From contig CAZSHG010000011.1 of the NCBI GenBank assembly GCA_964606695.1, positions 29,835-93,834 on the forward strand: a stretch of DNA of 64,000 bases. The letters are read 5' to 3'. The notes under the pieces were generated by a model, which had not been told where the DNA came from, ran no database searches, and saw only the letters and a program-made list of their open reading frames with translations. Of the stretch, positions 42,527 to 51,000 are shown piece by piece. The translations under genes were made by a program, and so were the position numbers. How positions within the stretch are numbered: position 1 is the first letter of the stretch; every line of letters begins with the position of its first letter. The stretch is from CAZSHG01 sp964606695 [NCBI: uncultured bacterium]. GTDB taxonomy: Bacteria > UBP14 > UBA6098.

Positions 42527-43363
42527 TTATCCCTTAACACTACCGAGGGTTAGCCCGGATACGAGCCATCGGGAAAGGACGATAAAAAGTATAACAACCG
42601 GAACACTGACGACGAAACTACCCGCCGCGTATAATCCCCACTGGGTGGACATATTACCCTGGAACATCTTGAGCCCCACCGGCAGAGTGAACATATCCGG
42701 TTCCTGTAGGATTACCGCCGCGACGATGTATTCGTTCCAGCTCGCCATGAAGGAAAATAGCGCGGTTATAACTAATGCCGGCGCGGCCAAAGGCAATATC
42801 ACCCTCCACCATGCGCCGAAATTGCCGCAACCATCGACACGCGCCGCTTCAATAAGCTCCGTCGGGATAGTGTCGTAATAACCTTTCATCTGCCAGATGC
42901 AGAAGGGGAGGGCGGTCGCGGAATAGGCTATCATCAACCCGAGATAACTGTTTATCAGCCCGAGTTTCGCCAGCATGATATACATCGGCAGAAGCAACAT
43001 CGTAGCCGGGAACATCTGTGTGGTCAGTAGCGATTGTAGCACGCCCTTTTTGCCGGCGAATCGGAACTTGGATATCGCGTAACCGCCCATCGACGCCAGC
43101 GCCACGCCGGTGAAAGTCACAACCGCCGTTACGATAAGTGAATTTAGCATCCATCGCAAAAAAGGCGTCGCGGTGAACAGGTCGATATAGTTCTGGAACG
43201 TCGCGCCTTCCGGAATTATCGACAAATCGGTCGATAGCAGTCTGTCTGCCGGGCGAAGCGATATAGTGATAACCCTTAGCACCGGGTAGAGCGTCCCCAG
43301 CGTCCATACAATAAGGAAAAGATAAATCAATAGAAGCTTTATGGGCGAGTCTTTTTTCTTCAT
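42527..43363 (-). CDS. Sugar ABC transporter permease, MalG family (orphan)
   Basis: A 278-residue inner-membrane protein with six TM helices and the MalG-type EAA loop EAARVDGCGNFGAWWRVILPLAAPAL (about residues 170-195), which contacts the ATPase. The start resembles MalG (YPVLRVITISLRPADRL). It would be one of two permease subunits of an importer for maltose/oligosaccharide-like sugars. No MalF-type permease, solute-binding protein or ATPase is adjacent; upstream is a divergent symporter and downstream the giant fibre gene. Either the operon is scattered or this copy was separated by rearrangement. The ribosome site is poor. Confidence 0.9.
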   Translation of the reverse strand: MKKKDSPIKLLLIYLFLIVWTLGTLYPVLRVITISLRPADRLLSTDLSIIPEGATFQNYIDLFTATPFLRWMLNSLIVTAVVTFTGVALASMGGYAISKFRFAGKKGVLQSLLTTQMFPATMLLLPMYIMLAKLGLINSYLGLMIAYSATALPFCIWQMKGYYDTIPTELIEAARVDGCGNFGAWWRVILPLAAPALVITALFSFMASWNEYIVAAVILQEPDMFTLPVGLKMFQGNMSTQWGLYAAGSFVVSVPVVILFIVLSRWLVSGLTLGSVKG

Positions 43364-43493
43364 AGCATTTGTAATTTAATACGTTAATCGCCTCGGCGCA
43401 AATATTTTGTGAATTATCGAACAAAAACTACTCGACAAAACCGATTTTGTCTTTTAAATTCAATCTCAAGAATGAAAAATAGAAAGGAATCGC

Positions 43494-44939
43494 ATGGTTA
43501 TTAAAATTCTCGTTGTCCTCGGTTATATCGGCATGATAATCTGGATGGGCATCGCCGGCATGCGTAAAACGAAATCCTTCTCCGATTTCTTCCTGGGCGG
43601 CAGAGATGTCGGCCCCTGGTTTACCGCATTTACATATGGCACTGCATACTTCTCCGCCGTCATATTCATCGGATTTGCGGGAAAAATAGGATGGGCTTTC
43701 GGGCTATCCGGAGTTTGGGTCGCCCTGGGTAATGCTCTTATAGGGACACTGCTGGTCTGGATTCTATTGGGCAACAAGGTGAAGGAAGTTACGGTCAAAC
43801 TGAACGTCCACACCATGCCCGAATACCTCGAATCCCGTTACAATAGCCCCTTTTTCAAAACCTACGCCGCCATCGCGATTTTTATTTTCCTCGTGCCATA
43901 CACCGCGGCAGTGTTCATGGGTCTTAGCTATCTATTCGAAGCCACCTTCGGCCTGCCATACTGGATAATGCTATCATTTATGGGAATCTTCACCGGAGTC
44001 TATCTGGTGATGGGCGGCTACAAATCCATGACCATGGTCGATTTCATTTTCGGCATAATAATGCTATTCGGAGTCGGCGCGCTTTTCGCCAGCACGGTAA
44101 CCGCCGGGGGAGGATTATCACAGATACTTGCCACTCTGCGCGATATCGACCCGAAACTGACTCAAGCGATAGGCCCTCCGGGATTCTGGCCCTTGTTCTC
44201 GCTGGTGTTTCTGACGAGTGTCGCGCCATTGGGCATGCCTCAATTGCTCCAGAAATTCTACGCCATTCGCGATAGAAGGTCGGTGCGTATCGGAACTATC
44301 GCATCGACGATATTCGCCCTACTTATTGCGGGCGTGGCTTATTTCATAGGTTCACTGACTCGAGTTTTCATCACGCCGGCTAATACTCCGGAAGCCTTCA
44401 CCGCTACCGGCGCGCCGAATTTCGACGCTCTCATGCCCGCGCTTCTTACTCAGGCCATTCCGGAATCACTGTCGATACTCATCCTCCTGCTGATGCTTTC
44501 CGCGTCGATGTCCACCCTGGCCGCTCTGGTGCTCATTTCCAGCTCGACGGTCACCAAGGACCTCTACGGCGGCCTTATCAACAAAGATGCATCCGACGTT
44601 CGTTTGACGGCATTGATGCGTATTTCGAGCACTTTCTTCATAATCCTTTCGGTGATACTGGCACTCCTGCGCCCTGGTATCATTGTGACCATCCTGTCGA
44701 TTTCATGGGGCGCGATAGCCTCGGTGTTCCTGGGGCCGTTCCTCTGGGGTCTGTTCACGAAACGGTTCAGCAAAGTGGGCGCGATTGCCACCAGCATAAT
44801 CGCCCTGACCACTACGATGGTGCTCTTCATTGGCAAATTCCAGAGCGCACCCTCCGCAGGCGCTATCGGCATGATGGTTTCCCTCGCCCTGCCAATCTTC
44901 TTCCTGCCCTTCGGCAAGGGGGAGAAGGCGAAGGCGTAA
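43494..44939 (+). CDS. Sodium:solute symporter (SSS family)
   Basis: A 481-residue membrane protein with about 13 TM helices in the SSS fold: SDFFLGGRDVGPWFTAFTYGTAYFSAVIFIGFAGKIGW at the start, NVHTMPEYLESRY after TM3, LGMPQLLQKFYAIRDRR, and a C-terminal SASMSTLAALVLISSSTVTKDLYGG, which contains sodium-site Ser/Thr residues. It couples Na+ entry to uptake of a sugar, amino acid, carboxylate or similar solute; the sequence does not tell which. AAAGGAA lies before the ATG. No terminator or co-transcribed partner is clear. Confidence 0.93.
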   Translation: MVIKILVVLGYIGMIIWMGIAGMRKTKSFSDFFLGGRDVGPWFTAFTYGTAYFSAVIFIGFAGKIGWAFGLSGVWVALGNALIGTLLVWILLGNKVKEVTVKLNVHTMPEYLESRYNSPFFKTYAAIAIFIFLVPYTAAVFMGLSYLFEATFGLPYWIMLSFMGIFTGVYLVMGGYKSMTMVDFIFGIIMLFGVGALFASTVTAGGGLSQILATLRDIDPKLTQAIGPPGFWPLFSLVFLTSVAPLGMPQLLQKFYAIRDRRSVRIGTIASTIFALLIAGVAYFIGSLTRVFITPANTPEAFTATGAPNFDALMPALLTQAIPESLSILILLLMLSASMSTLAALVLISSSTVTKDLYGGLINKDASDVRLTALMRISSTFFIILSVILALLRPGIIVTILSISWGAIASVFLGPFLWGLFTKRFSKVGAIATSIIALTTTMVLFIGKFQSAPSAGAIGMMVSLALPIFFLPFGKGEKAKA

Positions 44940-45004
44940 ACCTGGCAATTGAGGCGCTTTGAGTAAAATAGTGTATTGTAATAAACAATATCTATGGAGA
45001 TAAA

Positions 45005-45196
45005 ATGAAGTTATTTATAACGATATTTCAGGACGAGGACGGCATGTTCATCACCGAATGTCCGGAAATCCCCGGATGCGTCAGCCAGGGCGAAACCGAG
45101 GAGGAAGCCGAAGCCAATATCCAGGAAGCCATAATCGAATGCCTCGCCGTCCGCGCGGAACGGGGAATGCCCCTGGTTATTAAAGGAATTAGTTGA
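45005..45196 (+). CDS. HicB-family antitoxin-like protein
   Basis: A 63-residue protein with the HicB partial RNase H-like fold: FITIFQDEDGMFITECPEIPGCVSQGETEEEAEANIQEAIIECL. The ECPEIPGCVSQG...EEA..NI.EAI pattern is diagnostic. It lacks the C-terminal DNA-binding extension, as is common for the short UPF0150-type members. The toxin HicA is normally adjacent; here the gene is followed only by a 5-codon frame (ATG 45200, MKKKA) and then unrelated genes, and a HicA C-terminal remnant occurs 1.4 kb downstream at 46604-46732. GGAG lies 5 bp before the ATG. Confidence 0.88.
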   Translation: MKLFITIFQDEDGMFITECPEIPGCVSQGETEEEAEANIQEAIIECLAVRAERGMPLVIKGIS

Positions 45197-45309
45197 ATTA
45201 TGAAAAAGAAAGCTTAATTTTCATTTAGAAAAAACTGGAAAATCTTAATCCTATGGGTTATACTATTGATGAAGAATGACGAACATATGTTCTATTAAGA
45301 TAGGTGATA

Positions 45310-46005
45310 ATGATAGAAATACTTGGAAAAGGCATTTATACGATACGAGAAGCTTCTACGCTTACAAAGTTACCTTATCACAGCGTTAACCGCTGGGTTA
45401 AAGGCTATTCGTTCAAATTGAATGGTGAAGAACGTAAGAGTAAATCCCCTTCTGTTGTTAAAGTAGAAATTCCTCAAATTGACGGGAAGTTTGCGATTTC
45501 TTTCCTTAACTTGATAGAATTATTATTTGTTAAGGAATTTATGAATTTGGGTGTAACGTTGCAGACAATAAGGCGAGCTTCCGAAGTAGCCTCTGAAATA
45601 CTTGATAACTCGCATCCATTCGCTTATCGAAGATTCGCTATTGATAATAAAAGTATATTCATAGAAATCGAGGAGCGAACAGGTGGAAGGTCTTTGGTCA
45701 ATCTCGCAAAACGGCAACATGAGATTAAAGAATTCATAAATCAATATTTAGAAGAAGTTGAATTCGACGAATTTACTGAATTAGCTATCCGTTGGAGACC
45801 CAAGGGGTATGATGCCCTGATAGTCATCGACCCTAATGTAGCATTTGGCAAACCAGTAATTGAGGGAACTAGAATTGGGACTCACACGATTTTCAAGCAA
45901 TATCAAGTAGAAAACTCTATTCCGAGAGTTGCGGATTGGTTTGATATTAGCGAATCGGCCGTCAGAACAGCTATTAATTATGAGAAAGAGGAGTTAATGA
46001 ACTAA
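45310..46005 (+). CDS. DUF433 antitoxin, VapB45-like
   Basis: A 231-residue protein. The N-terminal ~70 residues look like a MerR/excisionase-type HTH (YTIREASTLTKLPYHSVNRWVKGYSF). The C-terminal ~75 residues are a DUF433 domain (DPNVAFGKPVIEGTRIGTHTIF, VADWFDISESAVRTAINYE). This two-domain layout and the following PIN-like gene match VapB45/VapC45 of Mycobacterium (Rv2018-Rv2019), where it is the antitoxin. Start at ATG 45310 with AGGTG upstream; GTG 45304 is an alternative. The stop overlaps the next start. The gene pair is visibly more AT-rich than its surroundings, suggesting acquisition. Confidence 0.85.
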   Translation: MIEILGKGIYTIREASTLTKLPYHSVNRWVKGYSFKLNGEERKSKSPSVVKVEIPQIDGKFAISFLNLIELLFVKEFMNLGVTLQTIRRASEVASEILDNSHPFAYRRFAIDNKSIFIEIEERTGGRSLVNLAKRQHEIKEFINQYLEEVEFDEFTELAIRWRPKGYDALIVIDPNVAFGKPVIEGTRIGTHTIFKQYQVENSIPRVADWFDISESAVRTAINYEKEELMN

Positions 46006-46391
46006 TGGATAACGACGAACCAGAATTTATCTTAGACGAAAACATAAGTTATAGAATAGCACGTGGTTTCTCAGCTTTCGGCGAGAACGTTGACCATATA
46101 AACGATTTATTTCCTCGCGGTACGAACGATGTTGATTGGATAAGAGAAATAAATGGTAACTGGATATTGATTACTAATGATTACAACATCAATAAAAAAC
46201 CTCATGAAGCACGGGCATTACTTGAAGCAGGTTTATCTGTTTTCTTCATTGATTTAACTATCCAACCTACTTTCTGGGAGTGGTTGGAATTTTTTGTAAG
46301 AAATTGGCAAAAATGGAAAAGATTAGCGATTGATACTCCTAAACCATTTGCCTTTAGGGTTACTAAGAGAGGTAGTCCTAAACGAATTTAA
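46005..46391 (+). CDS. PIN-like toxin, VapC45/DUF5615-like
   Basis: A 128-residue protein of the PIN-like group: FILDENISYRIARGFSAFGENVDHI carries the first acidic residues, GTNDVDWIREINGNWILITNDYNI the DxxWI and TND motifs (the catalytic-type Asp residues). The C-terminal FWEWLEFFVRNWQKWKRL is family-typical. Predicted Mg-dependent ribonuclease toxin, neutralised by the DUF433 protein encoded immediately upstream (TAATG overlap). The Asp/Glu set seems complete, so it may be active. Confidence 0.82.
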   Translation: MDNDEPEFILDENISYRIARGFSAFGENVDHINDLFPRGTNDVDWIREINGNWILITNDYNINKKPHEARALLEAGLSVFFIDLTIQPTFWEWLEFFVRNWQKWKRLAIDTPKPFAFRVTKRGSPKRI

Positions 46392-46514
46392 TATTCCTAT
46401 TACCCTCTCTTTAAATCAGCTCCGCTGGGTGTCCTTTACGAACAGAGCTTGGCTTCAATTTACCTCTCTCGGAGCAAAGCATTGAAAACAATAGGGTTCG
46501 CAACAAAGTGGCGT

Positions 46515-46633
46515 AACAATCTCCCTGATGGCAGGCCTTTCCTGCCCTGTGGTCGATTAAAAATACCCGGTGGTCAAACGTCCTCGACCACTCGATAAAT
46601 AGATTTGACCACCGGCATTTCGCAACAATCTCC
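46515..46633. repeat. ~110-bp element with interleaved inverted repeats, flanked by a 10-bp direct repeat
   Basis: AACAATCTCC occurs at 46515-46524 and 46624-46633. Between them are a hairpin (GGCAGG/CCTGCC), a perfect 12-bp inverted repeat CCGGTGGTCAAA (46567-46578) with TTTGACCACCGG (46604-46615), and an 8-bp pair GTGGTCGA (46549-46556) with TCGACCAC (46584-46591) that interleaves with it. The element abuts the hicA remnant, and its sequence style resembles short mobile palindromic elements. The 46392-46514 stretch holds nothing recognisable. Confidence 0.6.
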
Positions 46634-46732
46634 ATTCCGAATTATCGAGAAGTAGCTCGCGGAACTTTAGAATCACTTATTACCAAATCCGGTATAACGA
46701 TCGATGAATTTATAGAAGCTATTGAGAAGTAG
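46604..46732 (+). pseudogene. hicA toxin remnant, C-terminal half
   Basis: In one frame ending at TAG 46730-46732 the translation contains ISIPNYREVARGTLESLITK followed by SGITIDEFIEAIEK. This is the end of a HicA/YcfA toxin: (T/S)IP-x-(H/Y), then RGTL-x-x-(I/L)-x-x-x-G-(I/L)-(T/S)-x-(E/D)EF. The N-terminal part with the GSH catalytic motif is missing, and the frame upstream runs through the palindromic element. HicB lies 1.4 kb upstream, so an ancestral hicB-hicA pair seems to have been split and truncated. Confidence 0.65.
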
Positions 46733-46741
46733 TTTAATTTG

Positions 46742-46972
46742 ATGAAACAAATAATTAAATCCAATTTCGCCGTCTGTATCCACAACAGCGAATACCCGGC
46801 GTTGCTGGAACTGCACAAGATTTACCGCGTTATACAGGACGAGGACGCTGTCCGCGACGACGACCTGCGAATTATCGACGAGAGTGGCGAGGATTATCTC
46901 TATCCGGCGAAATGGTTCGTCTTCGTCGATATCCCCGACGCCGTCGAGGCATCGATGGCCAAGGTGGCGTGA
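46742..46972 (+). CDS. Small conserved hypothetical protein, toxin-antitoxin neighbourhood
   Basis: A 76-residue protein, MKQIIKSNFAVCIHNSEYPA at the start, then LELHKIYRVIQDEDAVRDDDLRIIDESGEDYLYPAKWFVFVDIP. The pattern CIxNxxYPxxLExxKIYxVxxDxxAxxxxxxRIIDESGEDYLYP is a small SH3-like fold that I have seen as an uncharacterised protein beside HicAB or other small mobile genes. Codon use is again like the GC-richer chromosome, unlike the VapBC45-like pair. Its ribosome site is weak. Function unknown. Confidence 0.65.
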   Translation: MKQIIKSNFAVCIHNSEYPALLELHKIYRVIQDEDAVRDDDLRIIDESGEDYLYPAKWFVFVDIPDAVEASMAKVA

Positions 46973-47019
46973 AAATTATAATTCGCGCTGTTTCTACGTT
47001 TTATCCCTGATTTTAGCAA

Positions 47020-47271
47020 TTTGACCGTTAAATCGGTGGTTCTGAGTCTTCAATCAATGAATTTGAGCTTTCAATTACACTATTTGTAAGTTCAAGTAGT
47101 TAATTTTAATGGCCAAACGACCAATCTGAGCGTTCAATCAAAGAGCTTGAGCGTTCAATTAATGGATTTGAGTATTTAATCAGTGGCTCTGAGTGTTTAA
47201 TTGATCGATTTGAGTGTTCATGTGGACGATTTGAGCGCTTAAACTCACCGTTCGGACAATAAATTGGCTAA
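47020..47271. repeat. 21-bp-period intergenic array, TTTGAGYGTTCAAT type
   Basis: Twelve consecutive units of exactly 21 bp (starts 47020, 47041, 47062 and so on to 47251). The conserved part is TTTGAG or TCTGAG followed by a TTCAAT-like block; the end of each unit is variable. It fills the 366-bp gap between two convergent genes, and no gene or terminator is evident in that gap. The unit is unrelated to those of the arrays at 15141 and 36648, but the period is identical. Confidence 0.85.
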
Positions 47272-47338
47272 TCGAAAGCTTTTTGCGCCGAATCGAGGAC
47301 TTGTGGTTGCCCAATTCTCGATCATAAATCGAAAAACA

Positions 47339-47713
47339 TCACTTAAGACACTCGAACCGCTCGACCAGCAGTTGCAACTCCCGGTATTCCTCATCTGAGC
47401 CGGGGCGTTTGGTCTTGCCGCCCGCCTCGATCACCGTGCCGGACAGCTTTATTTCGCCGGAGCACTCGATTTCATCCGCGGAATAGACCACTATCTGCCC
47501 GCCACCCTCGATGTCGATATAGTAGAAATAGGGGTAGGCCTCGTGCATCCCCACCAGATGTTGCCATGGCGTGTTCGATATCTGCCCGACGATTTCGACC
47601 GTGTCGCCGGGCGCCCAACCGCCACCCGGTTCCTCTTTCGCCGCCATATCGCCACCTCCCGCACAGGACAGCGCGAATATTATTATCGTCATTGTCAAAA
47701 CAGAATATTTCAT
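47339..47713 (-). CDS. Small lipoprotein, possible OB-fold
   Basis: A 124-residue protein with a lipoprotein signal (MKYSVLTMTIIIFALSCAGG, lipobox Cys at 17), a Gly/Glu-rich linker, and a beta-rich domain: GDTVEIVGQISNTPWQHLVG, YFYYIDIEGGGQIVVYSAD, GEIKLSGTVIEAGG and ELQLLVERFECLK. The strand order and lengths suggest an OB-fold, as in small exported lipoproteins of unknown role. GAGGG precedes the ATG. Its 3' side faces the 21-bp array. No partner gene. Confidence 0.7.
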   Translation of the reverse strand: MKYSVLTMTIIIFALSCAGGGDMAAKEEPGGGWAPGDTVEIVGQISNTPWQHLVGMHEAYPYFYYIDIEGGGQIVVYSADEIECSGEIKLSGTVIEAGGKTKRPGSDEEYRELQLLVERFECLK

Positions 47714-47760
47714 AATGCCCTCAGTTTATTCCTGTCATTTCAACTTCTTTTATTTCTGTT

Positions 47761-47839
47761 ATTGCGAGCGACCAAAGGGAGCGCGGCAATCTCCTTGTTG
47801 AATCTAAAAGATTGCTTCGTCGCTAACGCTCCTCGCAAT
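47761..47839. repeat. Palindromic intergenic repeat (ATTGCGAG...CTCGCAAT type)
   Basis: ATTGCGAG (47761-47768) pairs with CTCGCAAT (47832-47839), and GCAATCT (47786-47792) with AGATTGC (47809-47815). This resembles the widespread short palindromic elements with GCAATCTCC/AGATTGCTTCG(T) cores dispersed in many bacterial genomes. It lies in the 310-bp gap upstream of the lipoprotein gene. Confidence 0.65.
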
Positions 47840-47893
47840 GACGGGGAATCCCGGCACCGTGGGGCACAAGCGCTGACAATGACTGGAAATTAA

Positions 47894-47967
47894 GGCTGGC
47901 GCGATATTTTCGTCCGGCATAATGTGAGAACAAAACAAATCCGGACGTAGAAAATAGCGTGCCAGCC
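47894..47967. repeat. Long imperfect inverted repeat
   Basis: A 24-bp arm (47894-47917, GGCTGGC...GTCCGG) and a 27-bp arm (47941-47967, CCGGAC...GCCAGCC) are reverse complements with a 3-bp insertion and few mismatches, separated by 23 nt. It lies next to the palindromic element at 47761-47839. It could be a second short non-autonomous element or a structured RNA 3' end for the minus-strand gene at 48024. Confidence 0.6.
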
Positions 47968-48023
47968 GTGGGTCGCGGTGAAAAATCATAAATTAATAAC
48001 GAATGCTACTGCGCGGGGAAATC

Positions 48024-51000
48024 CTATCGCCAGAAGCCGATTATGTAGGCGGACATTTTCGTGTTATCTTCCATGTAAAGCTCGATGAAACCTCCCATGC
48101 CGACCTTAGTATGAAGCGATAAGCTACCCTCTGTGGCAATAGGGACTTTGCGGTCGGCACCGCCTGGTGTTTGCGCGCCTCCGATAAGCGATATTGTTGA
48201 ATCGTTCACAATTATTATCTCGACGATGTCGCCCTCGACCATGCCGAAGCCCGACAGATCAAAGTTCGACCATGCACCGCTTGCGCCGGGGGTAACTCCG
48301 ATCATCATCTCGGTGTATGACCTCGCTCCGCCGACACCGCTGACGTCGAGGTCGCCGGCTATATGGACGTCGCCCTCGAAATAGCCCGCCCAGTTGTTCG
48401 TTCCGCCTCCCGCGACGGCATAGACGCCGTAGTTGTTGGTCGCGTTCATGGCCGTTCCGTGAAGGCCGTAAGCGTAATTGCCCAAACAGTCGGCCTCGCC
48501 TCTTACGCCGCAGTTTGTCCCGGTTCCGCCGGTGGCCGTGCCGTGAAGCCCGGTGATGTCGCCGATTCCGGTCGCGGAAACCTCGCCCACAGCACCTTTC
48601 GAACCGCCGACGAAATAGCCGCCGATACCGATACCTTCCGAAACATCACATCTGCCCTCGACGCCGTAAGCGTTACTCGATGTGATGTTATTCTTGAAAA
48701 AACCGATCGCCTCGTCGGCCGGCGTGATACCCTCGACGGACATCTTGCCGTAAACTCCGACATTGCCGTCGAAATACCCCGCCCAGTTCTCGGACCCCGC
48801 AGAGGCCGTGCCGTAAACGCCGTAGTTCGTGCCGAGTCCGGTGGCTATTCCTTTGACACCATAAGCGAAGCCGCCGTCGTTGCCGGTGGCGACGCCCTTG
48901 ACGCCGTAGTTATCGCCATAACCGCCGTCAACGAATCCCTCGACACCGATGAAATCGCCGGTGCCGGTGGGAAGCACCTCGCCGCCGACACCCAGCGCAC
49001 CGCCTATGAAATGACCGCCGATTCCGAAGCCGGAAGAGTTGTCGCATCGTGCCATTATGCCATAGGCATTCACCGAAGGCGCGTTATTCTTGAAAAAGCC
49101 GACCGCTTCCCATTCGGGTGTGTCGCCCTCGACGTGCAGGAAGGTGTTCGGGGTCGATGTCCCGATGCCGACGAAATCGGTGGTGTGCGCGGCATACATA
49201 TAACCGGTGCCGGCGTTGAGCCAGTCGTCGTCGGTGCCCTCGTCGCCCCAGAAGACGTCGCCGAGGCCGTCCGTTTTAAGCACCTGGCCGTCAATGCCGA
49301 AATCGCTTCCGTCGTTGATGCCGCCGTAAAAAGTCACGTCGCCAAGAGCGTTAATATCGCCCTCGTAATTGACATTAAACTTATTCAACCCGCCGACTTC
49401 GAGCCGAATCAAATCGCCCGAACCACCCGTCTTGTTGATATGAATCGAATGATTCGATGTGATATCCTCCTGTGCCGACACCGGCGCTAATTGAACGAAA
49501 TCCTTGCCGATAAAATGCCCCAGTTCGTCGAGGGCTTGTTCTACATTATCATATGGATAATAAGTTCCGGTATCTTCTAATGGAATATCGATAGCCGAAA
49601 CCTGCTCCGTCTCGGTGCCCCAGTCAATTTTCGTATCGGTTACAGCTCCGGTCTGAATTTCTGTAACACCGAGATGGTCAATCGAAATATCGCCAACCAT
49701 CTGGACGGCGGTGGCATCGTAGGTCGAGCTTCCAACGTATATCCATGAGTCTTCAAGATAAGTCGATAGGAAGATGCTTTTTGGTTCCCATTGCGGATTT
49801 CCCGAGACGTCGGTGGTTAAAACCTGATTGTTAGTGGCGATAGCCAATTTTTCTGGAGTAATCTGGCGATCATCGATGTCTATTGTCTGGATTGTATAGT
49901 TCGTTATTTCATCACTTTCGATGGAATTGCCGATGAACGTTCCGAGTAATGTCGCGTTGCCATCACCGATAAGGGTCGTATCGTGCTGGACGACCTGCGA
50001 ACCCCAGTCGTCGCCACTCGACGCTATCGTTATCATATTGCTCGATTGCGTGAGGACGATGTTCGCGCCTCCGATGAAAGTAACGCTGTCGGTGATCCAG
50101 GGCGAGCCGTCCCGTCGAAGTTTCGCTAAACCGATATCATCGATACCGTCCGCCCACGCGGCGGGGATTCCGCGCATGCTGTCCCAATGCGCCACCATCG
50201 TGTCCAGCGGAATCGGGCCGGAAAGCGGGATGTTGGTGTATCCATCATAGAAAAATAGCGTGCCGGGCGAAGTATCATCCACCCAGAGCCGGTGAGGATG
50301 CGCGGGTTCGGTCTCCGGACGAACGGCCTGCGGAATGAACGCGATGAACGGTGGATCGATGCCCACAGAAACCTCAAGCATCCCATCGACACGTGTCCTG
50401 CCCTCGAAATAACCTGCGTAATCCGTGCCGACCGCATACATACCGACACTGTCCGCGCCGCCGTTGACCGTGCCGCCCAGCCATCCGAAATTGCCCGCGT
50501 CGAACTCGCCGAAAACACCGATACTGTCGGCGTAACTAGTAGTAACATAGGAACTGAGCGTGTCCCAATCCGGTTCCGGCCAGTTTTCCTGATAGATGCC
50601 GCCAAGCTTGATACCCTTGCCGACGAAAAGCGAATCGTTGACATTGAAATTGTGCGTTACGTGAATATCGCGCTCCGGGCTGATGATAAGCGAATTGTTC
50701 ATGCAGATATCGACCGGCATGTTAGAGCAGACATGAAAGGTGTCGCCGACATTGCCAATCCAGCTGGTGTCCGTGCCGGACGGGCTGACCCATATCGACC
50801 GCGCGCCATCGGCATGGACTATATCGCCGCGAACCGTGTCGCCGGAGGTTTTGACGTAATCGTCCATATCCGAAGTGTCAGGATACGCCGAAAGCGTGTC
50901 CCAATCGACATTTCGAGTGAATTCCGCGAACGAAGAACTGTCCGCATAGGCCGCCGAATCCGCATAGATCGCTTTCATTGTGAGCATAGACGCCGTGATT

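Noticed and set aside
48363-49490. 375-residue plus-strand frame inside the fibre-like gene
   Set aside because: The repetitive minus-strand gene gives open antisense frames. The opposite strand has the signal peptide, ribosome site and family N-domain.
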